This document shows positions 35,995 through 47,913 of a DNA stretch of 64,000 bases, one piece after another. Position 1 is the first letter of the stretch; each line of letters starts with the position of its first letter. Source of the stretch: Megamerina dolium (taxonomy: Eukaryota > Arthropoda > Insecta > Diptera > Megamerinidae); the NCBI GenBank assembly GCA_963854835.1, contig OY978529.1, forward strand, positions 8,372,501-8,436,500, in the 5' to 3' direction. The notes beneath the pieces are model-generated. The model was not told the DNA's origin, made no database searches, and saw nothing but the letters and a program-made list of their open reading frames with translations. Both the position numbers and the translations under genes were made by a program.

Positions 35995-37262
35995 AGAGGG
36001 CGGATTGATAATGAAGCTACCTAAGTAGGAAAAAAACATTTTTTTTTTTCAAAAACCATTTATTCCTCAACATTGTCTCCTTTTACGTCGTCACACTTAG
36101 TAAGACGATATTCCAACTTTTTTATACCATCTGAATAATACGATTTCGGGAACCCCTCAAAATATGCGTTAGTTTCGGTAATCCTGCGAGCCATTTTTTC
36201 AAGTTTGGAAACAGGAAAAAGTCACCAGGAGCTAAATCTGGACTATAAGGTGGATGATCAACCAATTCGAAGTGTATTTCACGTAATTTTAGCATCGTAT
36301 CTAATGCTGTGTAAACCGGTGCGTTGTCTTAAAGAAAGAGCACTTTTTTCTTCTTTAAATGTGGTCGTTTTTTCTTGATTGCATCATTCAATTGATCCAA
36401 TAATGCACGATAATACTTTCCTGTGATTGTGGATCCTTTTTCAATACAATCGATAAGCAATATTCCGAGTGCATCCCAAAGTACAGTGGCCATAACCTTG
36501 CCAGCCGATTTCACTGACTTCGCCTTCTTCGGAGCACTTCCACCAGCTTCCACCCATTGTTTCGATTGATTTTTGGTTTCAGGTGTGTAGTGTGGTGGAC
36601 CCACATTTCATCAACAGTTATTAATCGACTCCAAAAATCAACAGTATTACGCTTTATCATGTCCAAACACCGCTGTGAAGTGGTCTCTTGAACTCGTTTT
36701 TGTTCGACACTGAGCAAACGCGGCACCCATCTTGCCGATAGCTGTTTCATATGCAAATGTTCATGCAAAATGTTGAACATACGTTCATATGAGATGTTTA
36801 CCATTTCAACAATCTCACGCAACTTGACCCGGCAATCATTCATAACGATATCGAGGAGTTTCTTGATATTTTCTTCAGTAACGACCTCTTTTGGCCTTCC
36901 TGTTGATGGTATTGTTGCAGTGCTTGTTCGGCCGCGTTTAAATTCAGCAATCCAATATTTTACCATGTAATCTGGCGGAGCAGACTCACCGTAATGTTTA
37001 TCGAGCTTTTCTTTCGTCTCTTTCGCCGTTTTCCCTTTCAAATAATAGTGTTTAATCACTGCACGAAATTCGCTTTTTTCCCCATTTTTCAAGAAACACA
37101 AAAGTTGGTTACTCAAACGACTACAACAAATAAACTAATCGATAAATTTGGATGAAATTTTAACAGCTGACGTTTGACAGATCGCAATTTAAAAAAAAAA
37201 AAGTTTTTGTGTTTGTGCTGCCTTTTTCGTACTTAGGTAGCTTCTTTATCAATCCGCCCTCG
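35995..37262 (-). mobile_element. Mariner element, 1268 bp, copy A of a pair
   Basis: The ends carry GAGGGCGGATTGATAATGAA and its inverse, with TA at the right and a mutated TA at the left. It is the same family as 49095-50382. Confidence 0.87.
36060..37116 (-). pseudogene. Mariner transposase, frameshifted
   Basis: Frame 37116-36511 runs through SEFRAVIKHYYLKGKTAKET, GRPKEVVTEENIKKLLDIVM and LITVDEMWVHH (first Asp). It then loses frame because two extra bases (AC) follow the HH codons. The next frame resumes YTPETKNQSKQWVEAGGSAP and continues to KKKKVLFL, where CAA has become TAA before DNAPV. The third Asp block PDLAPGDFFLF is present. The GKRFSSNEEV segment seen in the 49095 copy is deleted. 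The same frameshift occurs in that copy. Confidence 0.87.
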
Positions 37263-37264
37263 TA

Positions 37265-37689
37265 TATTATTAAAGGAATTTAGAAATGTGTAATATATCT
37301 AAATTAAATATTTAATACAAATATATTATGGACATAATACCACGGTACGACAGTTTGAAATAACTGGGAAGTTTTATAGCTGTCTGGTTCAGTAAAACAA
37401 AACTGTGTACTTGGAATTCAGGAGATACCCCCAAAAATCTTAACCGATTTTTAAAAGTAAATAAGCACTTTAAAATTTTTATACCAATGTGGTAGTGTTA
37501 AAAAGAAAAATGGCGTAAAAAAGTCCGATAAAGTTGAAAAAAGTTGAAAACACAACAACAACAAATTGCATTTTTCCTTGATCATACACACATATAGCAT
37601 ATAAAATCTCATAAACTACGATACATATACCGTTCGAAAGGTTCCTGCTTCCAAAATAAAAATTACTAATAAACTGCGAATTGCTTTTG
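37265..37689. other. Unassigned AT-rich DNA
   Basis: Nothing recognised. Confidence 0.4.
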
Positions 37690-38270
37690 CAACAATTTCT
37701 TCTTTCCTGCCACCTTCCATCACACCCCAACAACCGGTTAACGCAGCTTGCCCCTCCCCCGCGTAACATCCGTAGTGGCCTACGCTCAATTGATGGACTT
37801 GTGAGTCACCTGCTCGATGATTTGAGCTCTAGTACGCATAGGGCGGCTCTGAATTTACTGCACCAATGCGCGGTGGAGGCGGCCATCGAGGGTCATGCTC
37901 ATAACATCATGCTGGGAGGTCGCCCACAGCCAATAGCAGACTGCGACCAACAGCTCCCTAGATCCTCTCGTGCCACTTTGTCGTAGCTAAGATCTGGATA
38001 GAGCGTCTATCTGATACAATTCCAGACAGATGCCCCAGAAGGCCTGCCAGTTCGGCAGCCTCTGCACTGTGGACGCACCCCCTGGAGGCTGCTGTCTTCC
38101 TGGAGCTGGTCGATGGGGACAACAACACTCAACCTGATTTACATGAATATTCGTGATTTCGAAATCGTTGTCTGTTACAACAGCAACAAAATTTCTATAT
38201 CTCTGGAGCTTCGTTAAATTGGTTGAAAACATCTGACGGAAATGAATATACCATGCATTTGTGCAGGGTA
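37690..38270 (+). pseudogene. 3' end of a jockey/CR1-like LINE
   Basis: Reads RAALNLLHQCAVEAAIEGHA near 37850, then QQLPRSSRATLS (typical of the region after the RT in jockey-like LINEs) and LWTHPLEAAAFLELVDGDNN near 38065. LWxxPxEAAxFL is the usual last coding motif of such LINEs, just before the stop and a CAA-type tail. Stops and shifts are present. The clade is judged by recalled motifs only. Confidence 0.55.
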
Positions 38271-38289
38271 AAAGCTACTAATACAAACG

Positions 38290-38850
38290 GTTATTCAAAC
38301 AACTGGCTCTTTAACAATCCTCCTACGAATGATTTCGAATTGAGTTCTCCAATTAATAGGTATTATTATAATTAGTGTTGGTGTATGCCTATCTGTCCTC
38401 TGCAGTGAACAAAACTACTTCGGAACTATTGAATTCATTAGTTCTAAGGAACCAGCAACTAGTTCCACTTCTATCTACTTTTCTTTGTTACAACTGGCGA
38501 ATTTAACATGGTGATATCATAGGAAGTGTCGATTGACCTGTTTAAGCAAAACAGGAAGAGTATATTTTCATTCATTGTATTATAATTCTCATACATATAT
38601 TCATTTAAATTTCTTCTTTCATTCACTGCAATATAATTCTCATCCATATATTCATTTAAATTATTTTACAATTTAACTATTTTTTGCTGTTCCCCGCAAC
38701 TCAAACCTGGGTACTCCCCATCGTGTGCCCTGCAATCGTATATTCTATCACCGTCGCTCTATAAACTACGCAAATCTGCTACATATTATTGTTGCGTTAA
38801 AAGCGAATCACTTTAAAGGTCCTGTATGAATTCATTTTAAATAAACTAGT
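38290..38850. other. Unassigned DNA with a local duplication
   Basis: ATTCTCATACATATATTCATTTAAAT near 38583 is repeated with small changes about 50 bp later. No gene recognised. Confidence 0.4.
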
Positions 38851-38854
38851 AAAC

Positions 38855-39003
38855 TAGTGCCGTAGCTCAGTGGTTAGTGTGTTTGCCTTCTGATCTGTAG
38901 GTCGCGGTTCAATACCCGGATGATGCATAACAAATTTAATATCGAAAAGATTTTTCTTTCGAACGGTACCCACCTGTCGGCAAGCAATTGGCAATTCTTC
39001 CGG
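38855..39003 (+). mobile_element. SINE fragment (tRNA-like head and first body part)
   Basis: GTGCCGTAGCTCAGTGGTTA, box B GGTTCAATAC and GGTACCCACCTGTCGGCAAG are clear. It ends at CTTCCGG, so the 3' half is missing. Confidence 0.87.
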
Positions 39004-39309
39004 TGTCAGTCTTTGTTTATGGTTTGTAAAGTGAAAACAATGATCCAAAACACAGAAGTCATTGGACAATTATCAAGGCCAGGCTTCGGAGATAAACTTG
39101 CAGAAATTTGAAGCAGCTCGGCGCTTTTATTCAACGCCAAGGGCGCACTTCTCCACTGGACTACGCGAAAAATTTGAGCCATAGTATACCTAGCCGTTGC
39201 ACACAATATATAGAACATCAAGGAGAGTGAATTCTTTCCAACGAATTTTCTCCGTGAATCACACTGTACGTTATACAAGTTTTAGGCATGGAAAAAACTT
39301 GCTGTATAA

Positions 39310-40610
39310 ATATTTATTACTGTAAGAGTCGCAAGAGCTTGGAAACAACATTTGCAAATATTTAGCAAATCCGTTGAGATAGCCCTCCCCTCACTTGTGC
39401 AGAACATCGAAAGATGTCTATACTGCAAAGATTATAGTCTGGTCACCTTTCTAGATATTGAGTCTTTAACATTATAAAACCCAAAAGCAGTGGAAACCCC
39501 TCTTGCCATGCTAAAACAAAGAGTGATAAATTCGAATTTGGGGACATCGTCCATAAGTAGATTTGCTATTAAGAGCACCCCACAAAGGGGGTGTGTTATC
39601 GCCTCTTCTGTGGAACTAAATTATCAATGAAGTGCTCAGGCCATTACAGACCACGGGCTGCACAACGGGAGCATATGACGTGGTACTTGTGTCATCGGGA
39701 AAATATTTACATAAACTCACTGAAGTGATGAACCATGCGTTATTAATGTAGTCCAAATGGGCTTCAAATTCTGATCTGGCCATCAACCCTACTTTACTGG
39801 GAAGCATAAAATTCCGGTTTTTACCTTCTGTATTAAGCTTAAGTTTTGATTAACCGACTTTTGCAGTGTTTTTTATCCGTTCTCCAATGAGGCGGCAATG
39901 TGGCTTGGCTGTAATACAGTATCTATATTTACACTGATAGTCAAGGCGCTATTAAATCTCTCAAAGAACGTTCGCAAAATCAGCACTTGCCTTTAAATGG
40001 CGCTTAGCTCTTAACGACCTAGCAGAGCATTACAATGTACACATTGTACATCATTGTTCTCCGAGGAAGTAAGAGGCAGATGAGCTGCCGAGATCAGGCA
40101 CTAGATCGCCAGAGATTGATCCATCTCATCAAGCAGTTATTCCGTTTATAACATGCAGGCTTTTCGTCACACATAATTTTCTCAGTATAGTCAATAGAAG
40201 ATGGCGAGATGAGAGCTTTCGCGTGACTATTAGAAAAATTTGGGCAACTCTTAAAAATAGGAGAACTCGCTCTCTATTAGTGATGTAGTGGTTGTCCTTA
40301 CGGGCCACTGGCTCGTGGGTAGGCATGCTACCAGGTTTGGTTTGCCGGCCAACGACTTTTGTTGTAGCTACCAGAACGAGGAGGAGAAGGAAACTGTTTA
40401 TCGCGTCCTCTGTAGATGCCCCGTCCTGACACGCAGAAGGCATACCCTATTACAGTGCGCCTTTTTTACATATACAACTGAGCTAACACCCAAGGACATC
40501 ATCAGGGACATCGCTCTTTTCGTTAGGGAATCCCAGTGGTTCTGTTTGACAGAGAGAACGTAGGATGAATAGCCAATTTTTGGCCACTCCACCTTAGAGC
40601 GGCCGCATAA
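39310..40610 (+). pseudogene. LOA-type LINE, RT to 3' end
   Basis: The RT segment reads YCKDYSLVTFLDIE near 39420 and STPQRGCVIASSVELNYQ near 39580 (the GTPQGGV motif, damaged). Further along is TGKHKIPVFTF-type near 39800, and near 40070-40560 the end of ORF2: VVLTGHWLVGRHATRFGLPA, CCSYQNEEEKETVYRVLCRC and TPKDIIRDIALFVRESQWF before TAG. The Cys-rich EEExET block is the common C-terminal zinc-knuckle region of LOA/R1 LINEs. The last 91 codons are open; the rest has many stops. Confidence 0.7.
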
Positions 40611-40669
40611 TCTAAATAACCTACCACTATTACCGCTACTCTTATCTTAATGCGACCCTAAACTTTAGA

Positions 40670-41550
40670 ACCGTATTCAACAGCGTGAAATGATGGGACA
40701 TGATCGAAGTCTCAGAACAATGTTTCCTGATACCTGCATACTAGAGTAGAATGGTACGCAGGTATTTATTTAACCAAGTACTCACTTACTATACAAACGC
40801 TGGATCATTGACGAAAAAAATAACGGCTGGTGCAACTCAAGTTTCAATCCTTGGCCCAGATCTCTACGATGAAATACATAGATTCCTAGTAGGATTCGCA
40901 GATGGCCTAGCAGCCATTATGACTGCAAGAAATATAGTAAAGGCACAGCGAAACAAACGACGAACAAATAACTACGCAGAATGTGATTAAATACCTAAGA
41001 GTTAGACTGGACTCAAAGCTTACTGATCGGGCACAATTTCAATATGCTACGGACAAAGCAAGCGGTAATGGCGGTAAATCAATCAATTCTATTATACAAG
41101 TATGGGCTGACACACTTAAAACGAGATGCAGGAGGAATTTTATATTAGCTGTACAAAGGACTATGGCCCTACGAATAAGATCTGCACAGAGTCGTATAGT
41201 GCGGATAAGCGGGAGTTACACCAATTAATTTCTTGCCAGAAGAGCGAGAGAAGATATGATTTATAGAAAAATCTGGAGGCTTTACAACAATGAAAGAATC
41301 CACACCTCACAAAAAAACTGGGAACACGACACATATGGCAGGTGGGCCATAAAAATTATACCAAACCTATGCGAATGGATTGGACGAAGGCACGGAAGAG
41401 TTTACTCTTACTTAAACAAGTTGTTATCTGGCTACGACTGCTTTTGCAAATATTTACACAGCATGGGCAAGACAGCGCATGTAAGATGTTTATACTATGA
41501 GCAGACGCAGATCATATTTTATTCAGTTGCGAAAGTTGTAGTAGAGAAAT
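40670..41550 (+). pseudogene. R1-clade LINE fragment
   Basis: Reads LVGFADGLAAIMTARN near 40890 (the FADD motif with the second D lost), KYLRVRLDSKLTDRAQFQYA near 40986, VWADTLKTRCRRNFILAVQR and WIGRRHGRVYSYLNKLLSGY near 41378. These blocks are characteristic of R1-clade RTs. Frameshifts lie near 40985 and 41225. It is joined without spacer to RTE copy h. No rDNA flank is visible, so this is not an R1 at its usual 28S site, unless it was moved. Confidence 0.75.
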
Positions 41551-41552
41551 AG

Positions 41553-41772
41553 CTAAAAAAGGTGTTATATTCGGAATCTGCTGGTGGACGCCGCAGAAGA
41601 GGAAGACCTAACCTCCGGTGGAAAGATCAAGTACTGGAGAACTTGTCAGTGCTTGGAATTTTTAAATGCCGCCAGCTATCAAAGGAAAGTGCTGGCTGGC
41701 GAAGCATGCTAGATTCCGCCTAAATCGATTTTCGGTTGTAATGGTCACATAAGTAAGCAAGTAAGTAAGTAG
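41553..41772 (+). pseudogene. RTE-clade LINE, 3' end only (copy h)
   Basis: GVIFGIC-type, RRRRGRPNLRWKDQVLENLS and a WRSML-A ending, then GGTTGTAATGGTCACATAAG with a TAAG/CAAG tail ending near 41772. Confidence 0.85.
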
Positions 41773-41774
41773 GG

Positions 41775-42735
41775 CCCTACCACGAAGTTATGCTACCGTG
41801 GTTCCGGTATAACTTTAAAGGCCCTTGAAGGAGGGGGAAGTTTTTTAGTGTCTGCGACGGCACACTCCGTAATTGTGACAACAGTTACGAGTTAGAGGGT
41901 CAGCCATTTTGATACCTCCTCCATATAATGTAAATAATCTACATATTAAATCATGTTATAATTTGTTATTTTGGACGTTTAAGATAATACCCTAAAATTC
42001 GTTTACTTTTATTTACTTTTATATGTGCAGGGTTGAAATCAGTCAGAACTGTAGGTTCATTTTTTTGTTGTTGTTTCGATAAAACGCGAAATACTTTTTT
42101 CGCCAGAATTGCTTATGATAATCCTTTACTCAGGCCGAAGAGAAATTGCTTTTATAAATCCTTATCAAAGCACAAATTGATGTAACCAAATTAAATTACA
42201 AATTCACAATGCTCTTACAAATATATTGTATAGGAAGCAATTGTTGTTGTTGCTTATGTCATTGAGACGTAGCGGATGTAAAAATTGTAAATTATTAAAT
42301 AATTGGACCCGCACCAACGGGCGATAGAAAATAATATTTCTGAATATTACGATAGTAATACTAATGCTATTAGCAAAATATATGTTTATATTATGAATAC
42401 CAAGAAATAATCGTTTCAACATGTAAATCAGAGACATATGTAGTTCACGTTTGTTACATCATTGAATAACGCCCTATGGATTAATGCTACTCACATATGT
42501 ACTTCATTTCTCTTCGGAAATTATGTAAAAAATTTTGTACAAACACCTAATTGATATTGTTGTAGTCGTTAACCACACTACCGTCAACAGCACCATCATC
42601 ATAACTTACAATATAAAATATGCTGCCACAAATACCAGCATTACTCACACACAACCAGGTTGATAGACACTTAATGTATGGATTGATAGACTGTTATATC
42701 GATTTTTTCTTAGGTTCAAATCAATCGTTCAATAA
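41775..42735. other. Unassigned AT-rich DNA
   Basis: No gene or repeat recognised. Confidence 0.4.
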
Positions 42736-42739
42736 GTTC

Positions 42740-43860
42740 CGGGACTAAGTAAGAAAAACATTTTTTTCTTAATTCTTCTCTATTCGTCAACATAATCTCC
42801 TTCAAGAGCAATACAATCATTCAAGCGCTTTTCTAACTTTTCGATGCCTTTTGTGTAGAACGATTTATTTTTTGCCTCAAAGTACGCGATTGTATCAGCG
42901 ATAACTTCTTCATTTGGGCCAAGTTTTTTTCCCTGGAGCATTTATTTCAAGTCTCCGAACAGCCAGTAGCCACTGAGAGCCCAATTTAGTGAATATGGTG
43001 GATACGGCAACAATTTGAAGTGTAATTCGTATATTCTGGCGATTGTTAAAAACTACTTGTGACACGGAGCGTTGTCTTGATGAAAATTTTTTTTTTGCAT
43101 TTGAGACCGTTTTACTGCGATTTCACTCTTCAATCGCTCCAATAACGTTATGTAATATTCGGCATTGATGGTTCTTTCTTTTTCAAGGTAGTCGATGAAT
43201 CGATGAATACCGTGTGTATCCCAAAACACAGAGGTTGTTGACTGTAGAATTTTTGGTCGCTTTTGACGAATTTCACCGGACAATCTCCACTCAGCTGACA
43301 GACGATTTTAATCTGGTGTATAATAATGGATGCATGTTTCATCCATTGTCACACTACTTATTTTATTTATTTGGCTATAACAACCGAATATAATATGCTT
43401 CGCCAGCCATCTCTGTTCTTCGCTAGCTGGCGCCAGTTAGAAATTCCAAGCGCCGTCAGGTTCTCCAGTACTTGATATTTCCACCGAAGATTAGGTCTTT
43501 CTCTTCTACGTCGTCCTCCAGCGAGTTCCAAATATAACACCTTCTTAGCTGGAACGTGTTCTCCATTCGCTCGACATGACCTAACCAGTTGTGCCTTATT
43601 CGGTACTCGCCACTAATGCAAATAGGTCCAAAGATCTTGCGTAGGACTTTTCTCTCGAAAACTCCAAGCATTCGCTCATCCGAGGCGGAAATTGTCCAGG
43701 CTTCAGCGCCATATGTTAGGACAGGTATGATGAGAGACTTGTAGAGTGTAGTTTTCGGTCTTCGAAGGAGGGATCGACTTTCTCGACTTCCATTGTCACA
43801 TACTGACGCAAAAAATCCCGAATTTCTTTGTAATCAAAGACAGCAGTTTTCATGTTGTAT
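42740..43860 (-). pseudogene. Mariner relic interrupted by an RTE insertion
   Basis: Minus-strand blocks from 43855: DYKEIRDFLRQYVTM, then a 447-bp interruption, then DETCIHYYTP at the first catalytic Asp, QKRPKILQSTTSVFWDTHGI, YLEKERTINAEYYITLLERL, FHQDNAPCHK (second Asp) and LSGYWLFGDLK where relatives have APSDY; the third Asp is replaced by Gly. It ends IALEGDYVDE near 42781. Most of the N-terminal domain is missing and the terminal repeats are not clear. Confidence 0.82.
43354..43788 (-). mobile_element. RTE-clade LINE, 5'-truncated insertion (copy i)
   Basis: The minus strand reads ERKVLRKIFGPICISGEYRI and RWLGHVERME-type blocks and ends in GGTTGTTATAGCCAAATAAA with an AATAA tail. The target duplication TCCATTGTCACA is exact at 43342-43353 and 43789-43800. 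It lies inside the mariner, two codons before its first Asp. Confidence 0.9.
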
Positions 43861-44000
43861 TCTCATTATGTTTCTGGGAGTGTGAGAGCGACGTGAGAGC
43901 ATTTCGCTTTACCGAAAATTGTTTAGGCGACACTGCTTGAGAGCTACTTTGATGTGCTAGGTGAACATCCAGGTCCAGCACCATCTATTTGTAACGCCGG

Positions 44001-45965
44001 ATGGCAACAGTCACGTATAAAGCTTCGAGTATGCTCGGACCAGAGGCCAATGATGCTCTACAAGCTAGCTATGGCCAAACTCGGGGAGGTTTGACCCAAC
44101 GCAATGTTGGAGGTTATCCCATTGGAAGAAATTTTAAACCGACCCCGTTCTTCGATTCCGACTTCCATCCCTGCGGAACCCTCTGACCCTGAGAAAGTCC
44201 TCAAACGCCTTCAAAGAGGCAATGAGCATCTTCTAACACACAATTGGAAAATAGCGAAAATGGAGGAACCAAGGGGCGACTACAGGCAGATTTGCCTGGT
44301 CATAAACAAAGAATCCTTGGAACCTTTAGCTAGGACCGGAGGTGTGATAAATTTCGGCTTTTCGTCGATCATGCTGAAAGTCTATGAGAAAGATGGAGAA
44401 CCGGATAACCAGCCATCTGATTCTGAGGTTTCTCCCGATATCGAAGTGGAACCAGAATTAGGTCGCATCAGCCCGGAATATAGCGATGTACTATCGAACT
44501 CCTAACTGGTGGACGATTTCTTTCATTTACAGCAGCAGGGGGATGATGACTACTTGCTATATTCGGACGAGGATCTAGGGACAGGCGTCACCATGGTGGT
44601 AAACCCTGACGCACATAAGGTTGAGGATGAGATTCTAAGATGGCATCTACCAACTTGCACCTCCACCTGAACTCATGCGGGATAGATGTTGCCTTCATCC
44701 AAGAGCCTTGGATCATCAACAATCAGGTATGTGGTTTAAAAAACACAGGATACGAGCTCTACTATGTGTAGGACAACACCAGACCTCGTTCCTGCATTAT
44801 GCTCAAAAGAAACTACAATGCTTTTCTGCTCTATAATTTCAGTAACAGCAATACTACAACAGTTAGCCTAGACCTGCCCAATGGCAATAGAGTCTAGCTA
44901 AAATCTATATACCTTGCGCATGACCATTAAGACGCACCGCCTTCTGACATGGCAACAGTGGCAGAGGCAGGTAGTACAGGCATTGGCCACAAAGTTGGAT
45001 GTGATGCCAATGCACACCACATCGCTTGGGGAAGTAGCGGAACAAACGAAAGGGGTAAGTCACTTTTTGATTTCATACTAAGTACTAACCTTATTATATG
45101 TAATATTGGCGACAGGCCAACATTTATTACCAATAACCATCAGGAGGTTCTAGATCTTACTCTAGCATCTTCTAGCGGATATGATCACAGAATGAAGAGT
45201 TTCCAGGAAACATTCATTCTCTCATCACCGATATATAAATTTTAACTACAACACAGGCTCCAGGTCCAAATCTCTTCCGAAATTATCGGTCGACGGATTG
45301 TAACTTGTATAAGCTTATAGTTAAGGAAACCTTAACAAGCAAATCTCTGCAGACACCCACCAGAACATATGATTTAGATCGACTAGTGGTATCACTTACA
45401 CAGACACTTAATCAGGCATTAGATAAAAGTTGTCCTCTAAGGAGAGAGGAAAGCTGAATCCGCCGTGGTGGTCGACCTAGCTAATGGCATTAAGAAAAAA
45501 TTTCCGGAATTACGAACTTACAAATTTGAGATTAGGAAAGCGCAGCGCGCTTCTTGGGAACTTTTCTGCGAATCCATAGAGGAATTCTCAGAAGCAGCGA
45601 GGCTATGGAAAATTCTATCAAAAACCCTCTTTGTCCAAGCTATCTGCTGAAATCAGACGGAACATAGATATCTAATAGAGACGAACTACTGGAAATTCTC
45701 CTGGACACATTTTCCGGGTTGCTCAGTACCTTCCTCCAATTTAAGCCCACCTTCCGAGCACTTCTCGGGCACTTTACCTAAATACATCAGAACTTGAAAC
45801 AGAATTCGCTGGGCGATTAATTCTTTTAAACTATTAAAGTTCCCAGGACCGGATGGAATCATTCCAACTGAGCTTCAGACAGTGTCCAACCTAGTTTCAC
45901 CCTAGTTGGAGACCATATTTCAAGCCTGCATCAAATATGGTCTCCAACCAGGGTGAAACTAGGCC
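44001..45965 (+). pseudogene. LOA-type LINE, ORF1 and 5' part of ORF2
   Basis: An ORF1 remnant (44104-44505) with ILNRPRSSIPTSIPAEPSDP, LVINKESLEPLARTGG and INFGFSSIMLKVYEKDG is similar to the DUF4780-like protein at 15133. The endonuclease follows: INSCGIDVAFIQEPW-type near 44680, GCDANAHHIAWGSSGTNERG near 45000 and DRPTFITNNHQEVLDLTLAS near 45115. An RT approach segment (PGPDGIIPTELQ near 45848) stops at an inverted duplication at 45890-45963. Several stops. The endonuclease frame 44949-45245 is the best-preserved part. Confidence 0.78.
45890..45963. repeat. 31-bp inverted duplication (hairpin), 12-nt loop
   Basis: CCTAGTTTCACCCTAGTTGG... at 45890-45920 is inverted at 45933-45963 with one mismatch. 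It lies exactly where LOA-like sequence gives way to a different LINE. Confidence 0.93.
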
Positions 45966-47030
45966 ACAAACAGAAATTTCGTGAAAAAGATCCAAAGAAT
46001 GGCATACTTATGCATCAAACCTCCATCAAATCTCTAAATACTTTGTTACACCTTATTCCTTTAGATATCCTGGGGAAGCAATTAGCAGCAGCGGCAATTA
46101 CACTCAGATCAATTTCAGAATGGTCCTGTAATGGTACGGAACACACAACAATTCTGAACCATTATAGCTTTTAATTACCTCAGTAAAAGGCAACAAGTAA
46201 GAGATGGGAGTGACTTTTCATCCTTCTCTTTGCACCTTGATGGTGTACCTCAGAGGTCATTGTGGGTCCGTTGCTTTTTTCTATATTTGCTGATTCTATA
46301 TTACATATTCATTCTACGATCCATGCCTACATTGACGATATTCAGCTATATATTTCCACAATCCCTATTGAGGTTGATGATATGATCATAAAACTTAGTC
46401 CATTAACTCGTGGTCAGACAAGAACAAGTTGAGAATTAACCCATTGAAATCCAAGATATTGCCTATACCGAGGAAGACTCTAGTTATTCAACCAATCTTA
46501 ATTGGAAGTTCACAACTTGAACTTGTCGATACTGTCGTGAGCTTAGGGTTTTCGATTAACTCGAGGCTAACGTGTTGTGACCATGTTAATGGGGTCGTCT
46601 CTAAAATATATTATACTTTAAGTTCCCTTGGGTTTTCAGCTGAATACACTCCGTCTTCAGTTAGAATTAACTTATTAAAATAATTAGTAATTTCCCACAT
46701 TAGTGTTATTTATAGTAAATTGGATTCCACACATCAACGTAAACTTTTCCTGGAATTCAATAGTGCTATTCGATATGATTTTAGTCTTTGTTTCTATGAT
46801 CATATTTCTGACAAATCTACCGCTATTCTAGGAGTTGGATTGGCTCCCTTTTTTAAAACTCGTAATATAATTTATCTTCATCAACTTCTCACTTGCAAAA
46901 CACCGGTGTATCTACAACATATGATTTTTGCAATCTACACGATTAGACTATGGAACTCGCTTCCACCCGGGCTCAAGCTAATTTGTCATGTTGGAGGTTT
47001 CAGGAACAATTTCATTCCTTAAATTATATC
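45964..47030 (+). pseudogene. CR1/jockey-like LINE, RT palm to C-terminus
   Basis: GVPQRSLW near 46240 (motif GVPQGSxxGP), then in another frame YIDDIQLYIS near 46330 (the YADD box with I for A). LRINPLKSKILPIPRK follows near 46430, then VDTVVSLGFSINSRLTCCDH near 46530 and IRLWNSLPPGLK near 46945. The WNSLP motif near the end is typical of CR1/jockey-type RTs. There are at least four frame breaks. Confidence 0.68.
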
Positions 47031-47555
47031 TTCTGACTCTCTCACAAAAACGAGAAAAATGGAAATATTATGAACCTCGACAGATGCAGGAGTACTTCTT
47101 TATGCTGAAGCTAGGTGAAGCTAGCAACGTCTGGAAAGAGAGACGCTGCGCAATAGTGAAAGAAATAATAAGTAATTCGCAAAGACAAAACACAATATTT
47201 TTTAAAAGAAACAAAAGACATGCAACTTCCTCCAGGGCCCCATGGATTACTAGATACCAAAGAGTCTGATGATGGAGAACTTTTGCTTTTGAATTTGAAC
47301 TTCCCTCACATAAAAAAATCCCTTCTTCTGACTGATCTCCCTTTAGGTTCATTTGTGGTCTTATGCCATAAAAATAAAATACCGCTTTATTCAATAGTAC
47401 AGTGTGACGTAAATTGGCCGCCCACATGAGGTATATACCCCACCGTTTTGGACGCCGATGTGGTTTCCTGGGGATCAACGGTTGGCGTAATCATGGCAGA
47501 CAATTTAAAGCTTGATATGTCAATTTTTAAAGAATTTTTTATAAAACTAAATATA
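47031..47555 (+). other. Unknown protein-like remnants
   Basis: Frame 47088-47269 reads KLGEASNVWKERRCAIVKEI, and frame 47220-47429 reads QLPPGPHGLLDTKESDDGEL and LPLGSFVVLCHKNKIPLYSI. They look like decayed coding sequence, perhaps of a mobile element, but I do not recognise the family. Confidence 0.3.
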
Positions 47556-47557
47556 TA

Positions 47558-47913
47558 GTGGGTGCCGTAGCTCAGTGGTTAGTGTGTTCGCCTTCTGATC
47601 TGTAGGTCGTGGGTTCAATCCCCGGCTGATGCATAACAAATTTAATATCGAAAAGATTTTTCTTTCGAATGGTACCCACCTGTCGGCAAGCAATTGGCAA
47701 TTCTTCCGACAGTAACAACTTGCCATGAAAAAGCTTCTTAAAGAACTCTGTGACAAAGCTCAGAAAAAGTGATGTCACAAGTGTTCTGCCGTTCGGAACC
47801 GGCTAAAATAAGTAGGTCCCTTCTAATACTGTCCAAATTTAAGACGCACAACAGTAATGGAAGAGAAGCTCGGCCAATGAGTCCTTTGGGGCTTTAAGTG
47901 CCACATATGTATT
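47558..47913 (+). mobile_element. tRNA-derived SINE, best-preserved full copy
   Basis: The head GGTGCCGTAGCTCAGTGGTT, box B GGGTTCAATCCCCGGC and the body are complete, and the 3' end is GGGGCTTTAAGTGCCACATA. It is the cleanest copy for deriving a consensus. No target duplication is obvious in the AT-rich flanks. Confidence 0.92.

Noticed and set aside
47561..47632. tRNA-like sequence with A and B boxes (also near 10050, 17735, 38857, 55238)
   Set aside because: The cloverleaf is imperfect, the same non-tRNA body always follows and target duplications flank several copies; these are SINE heads rather than tRNA genes.
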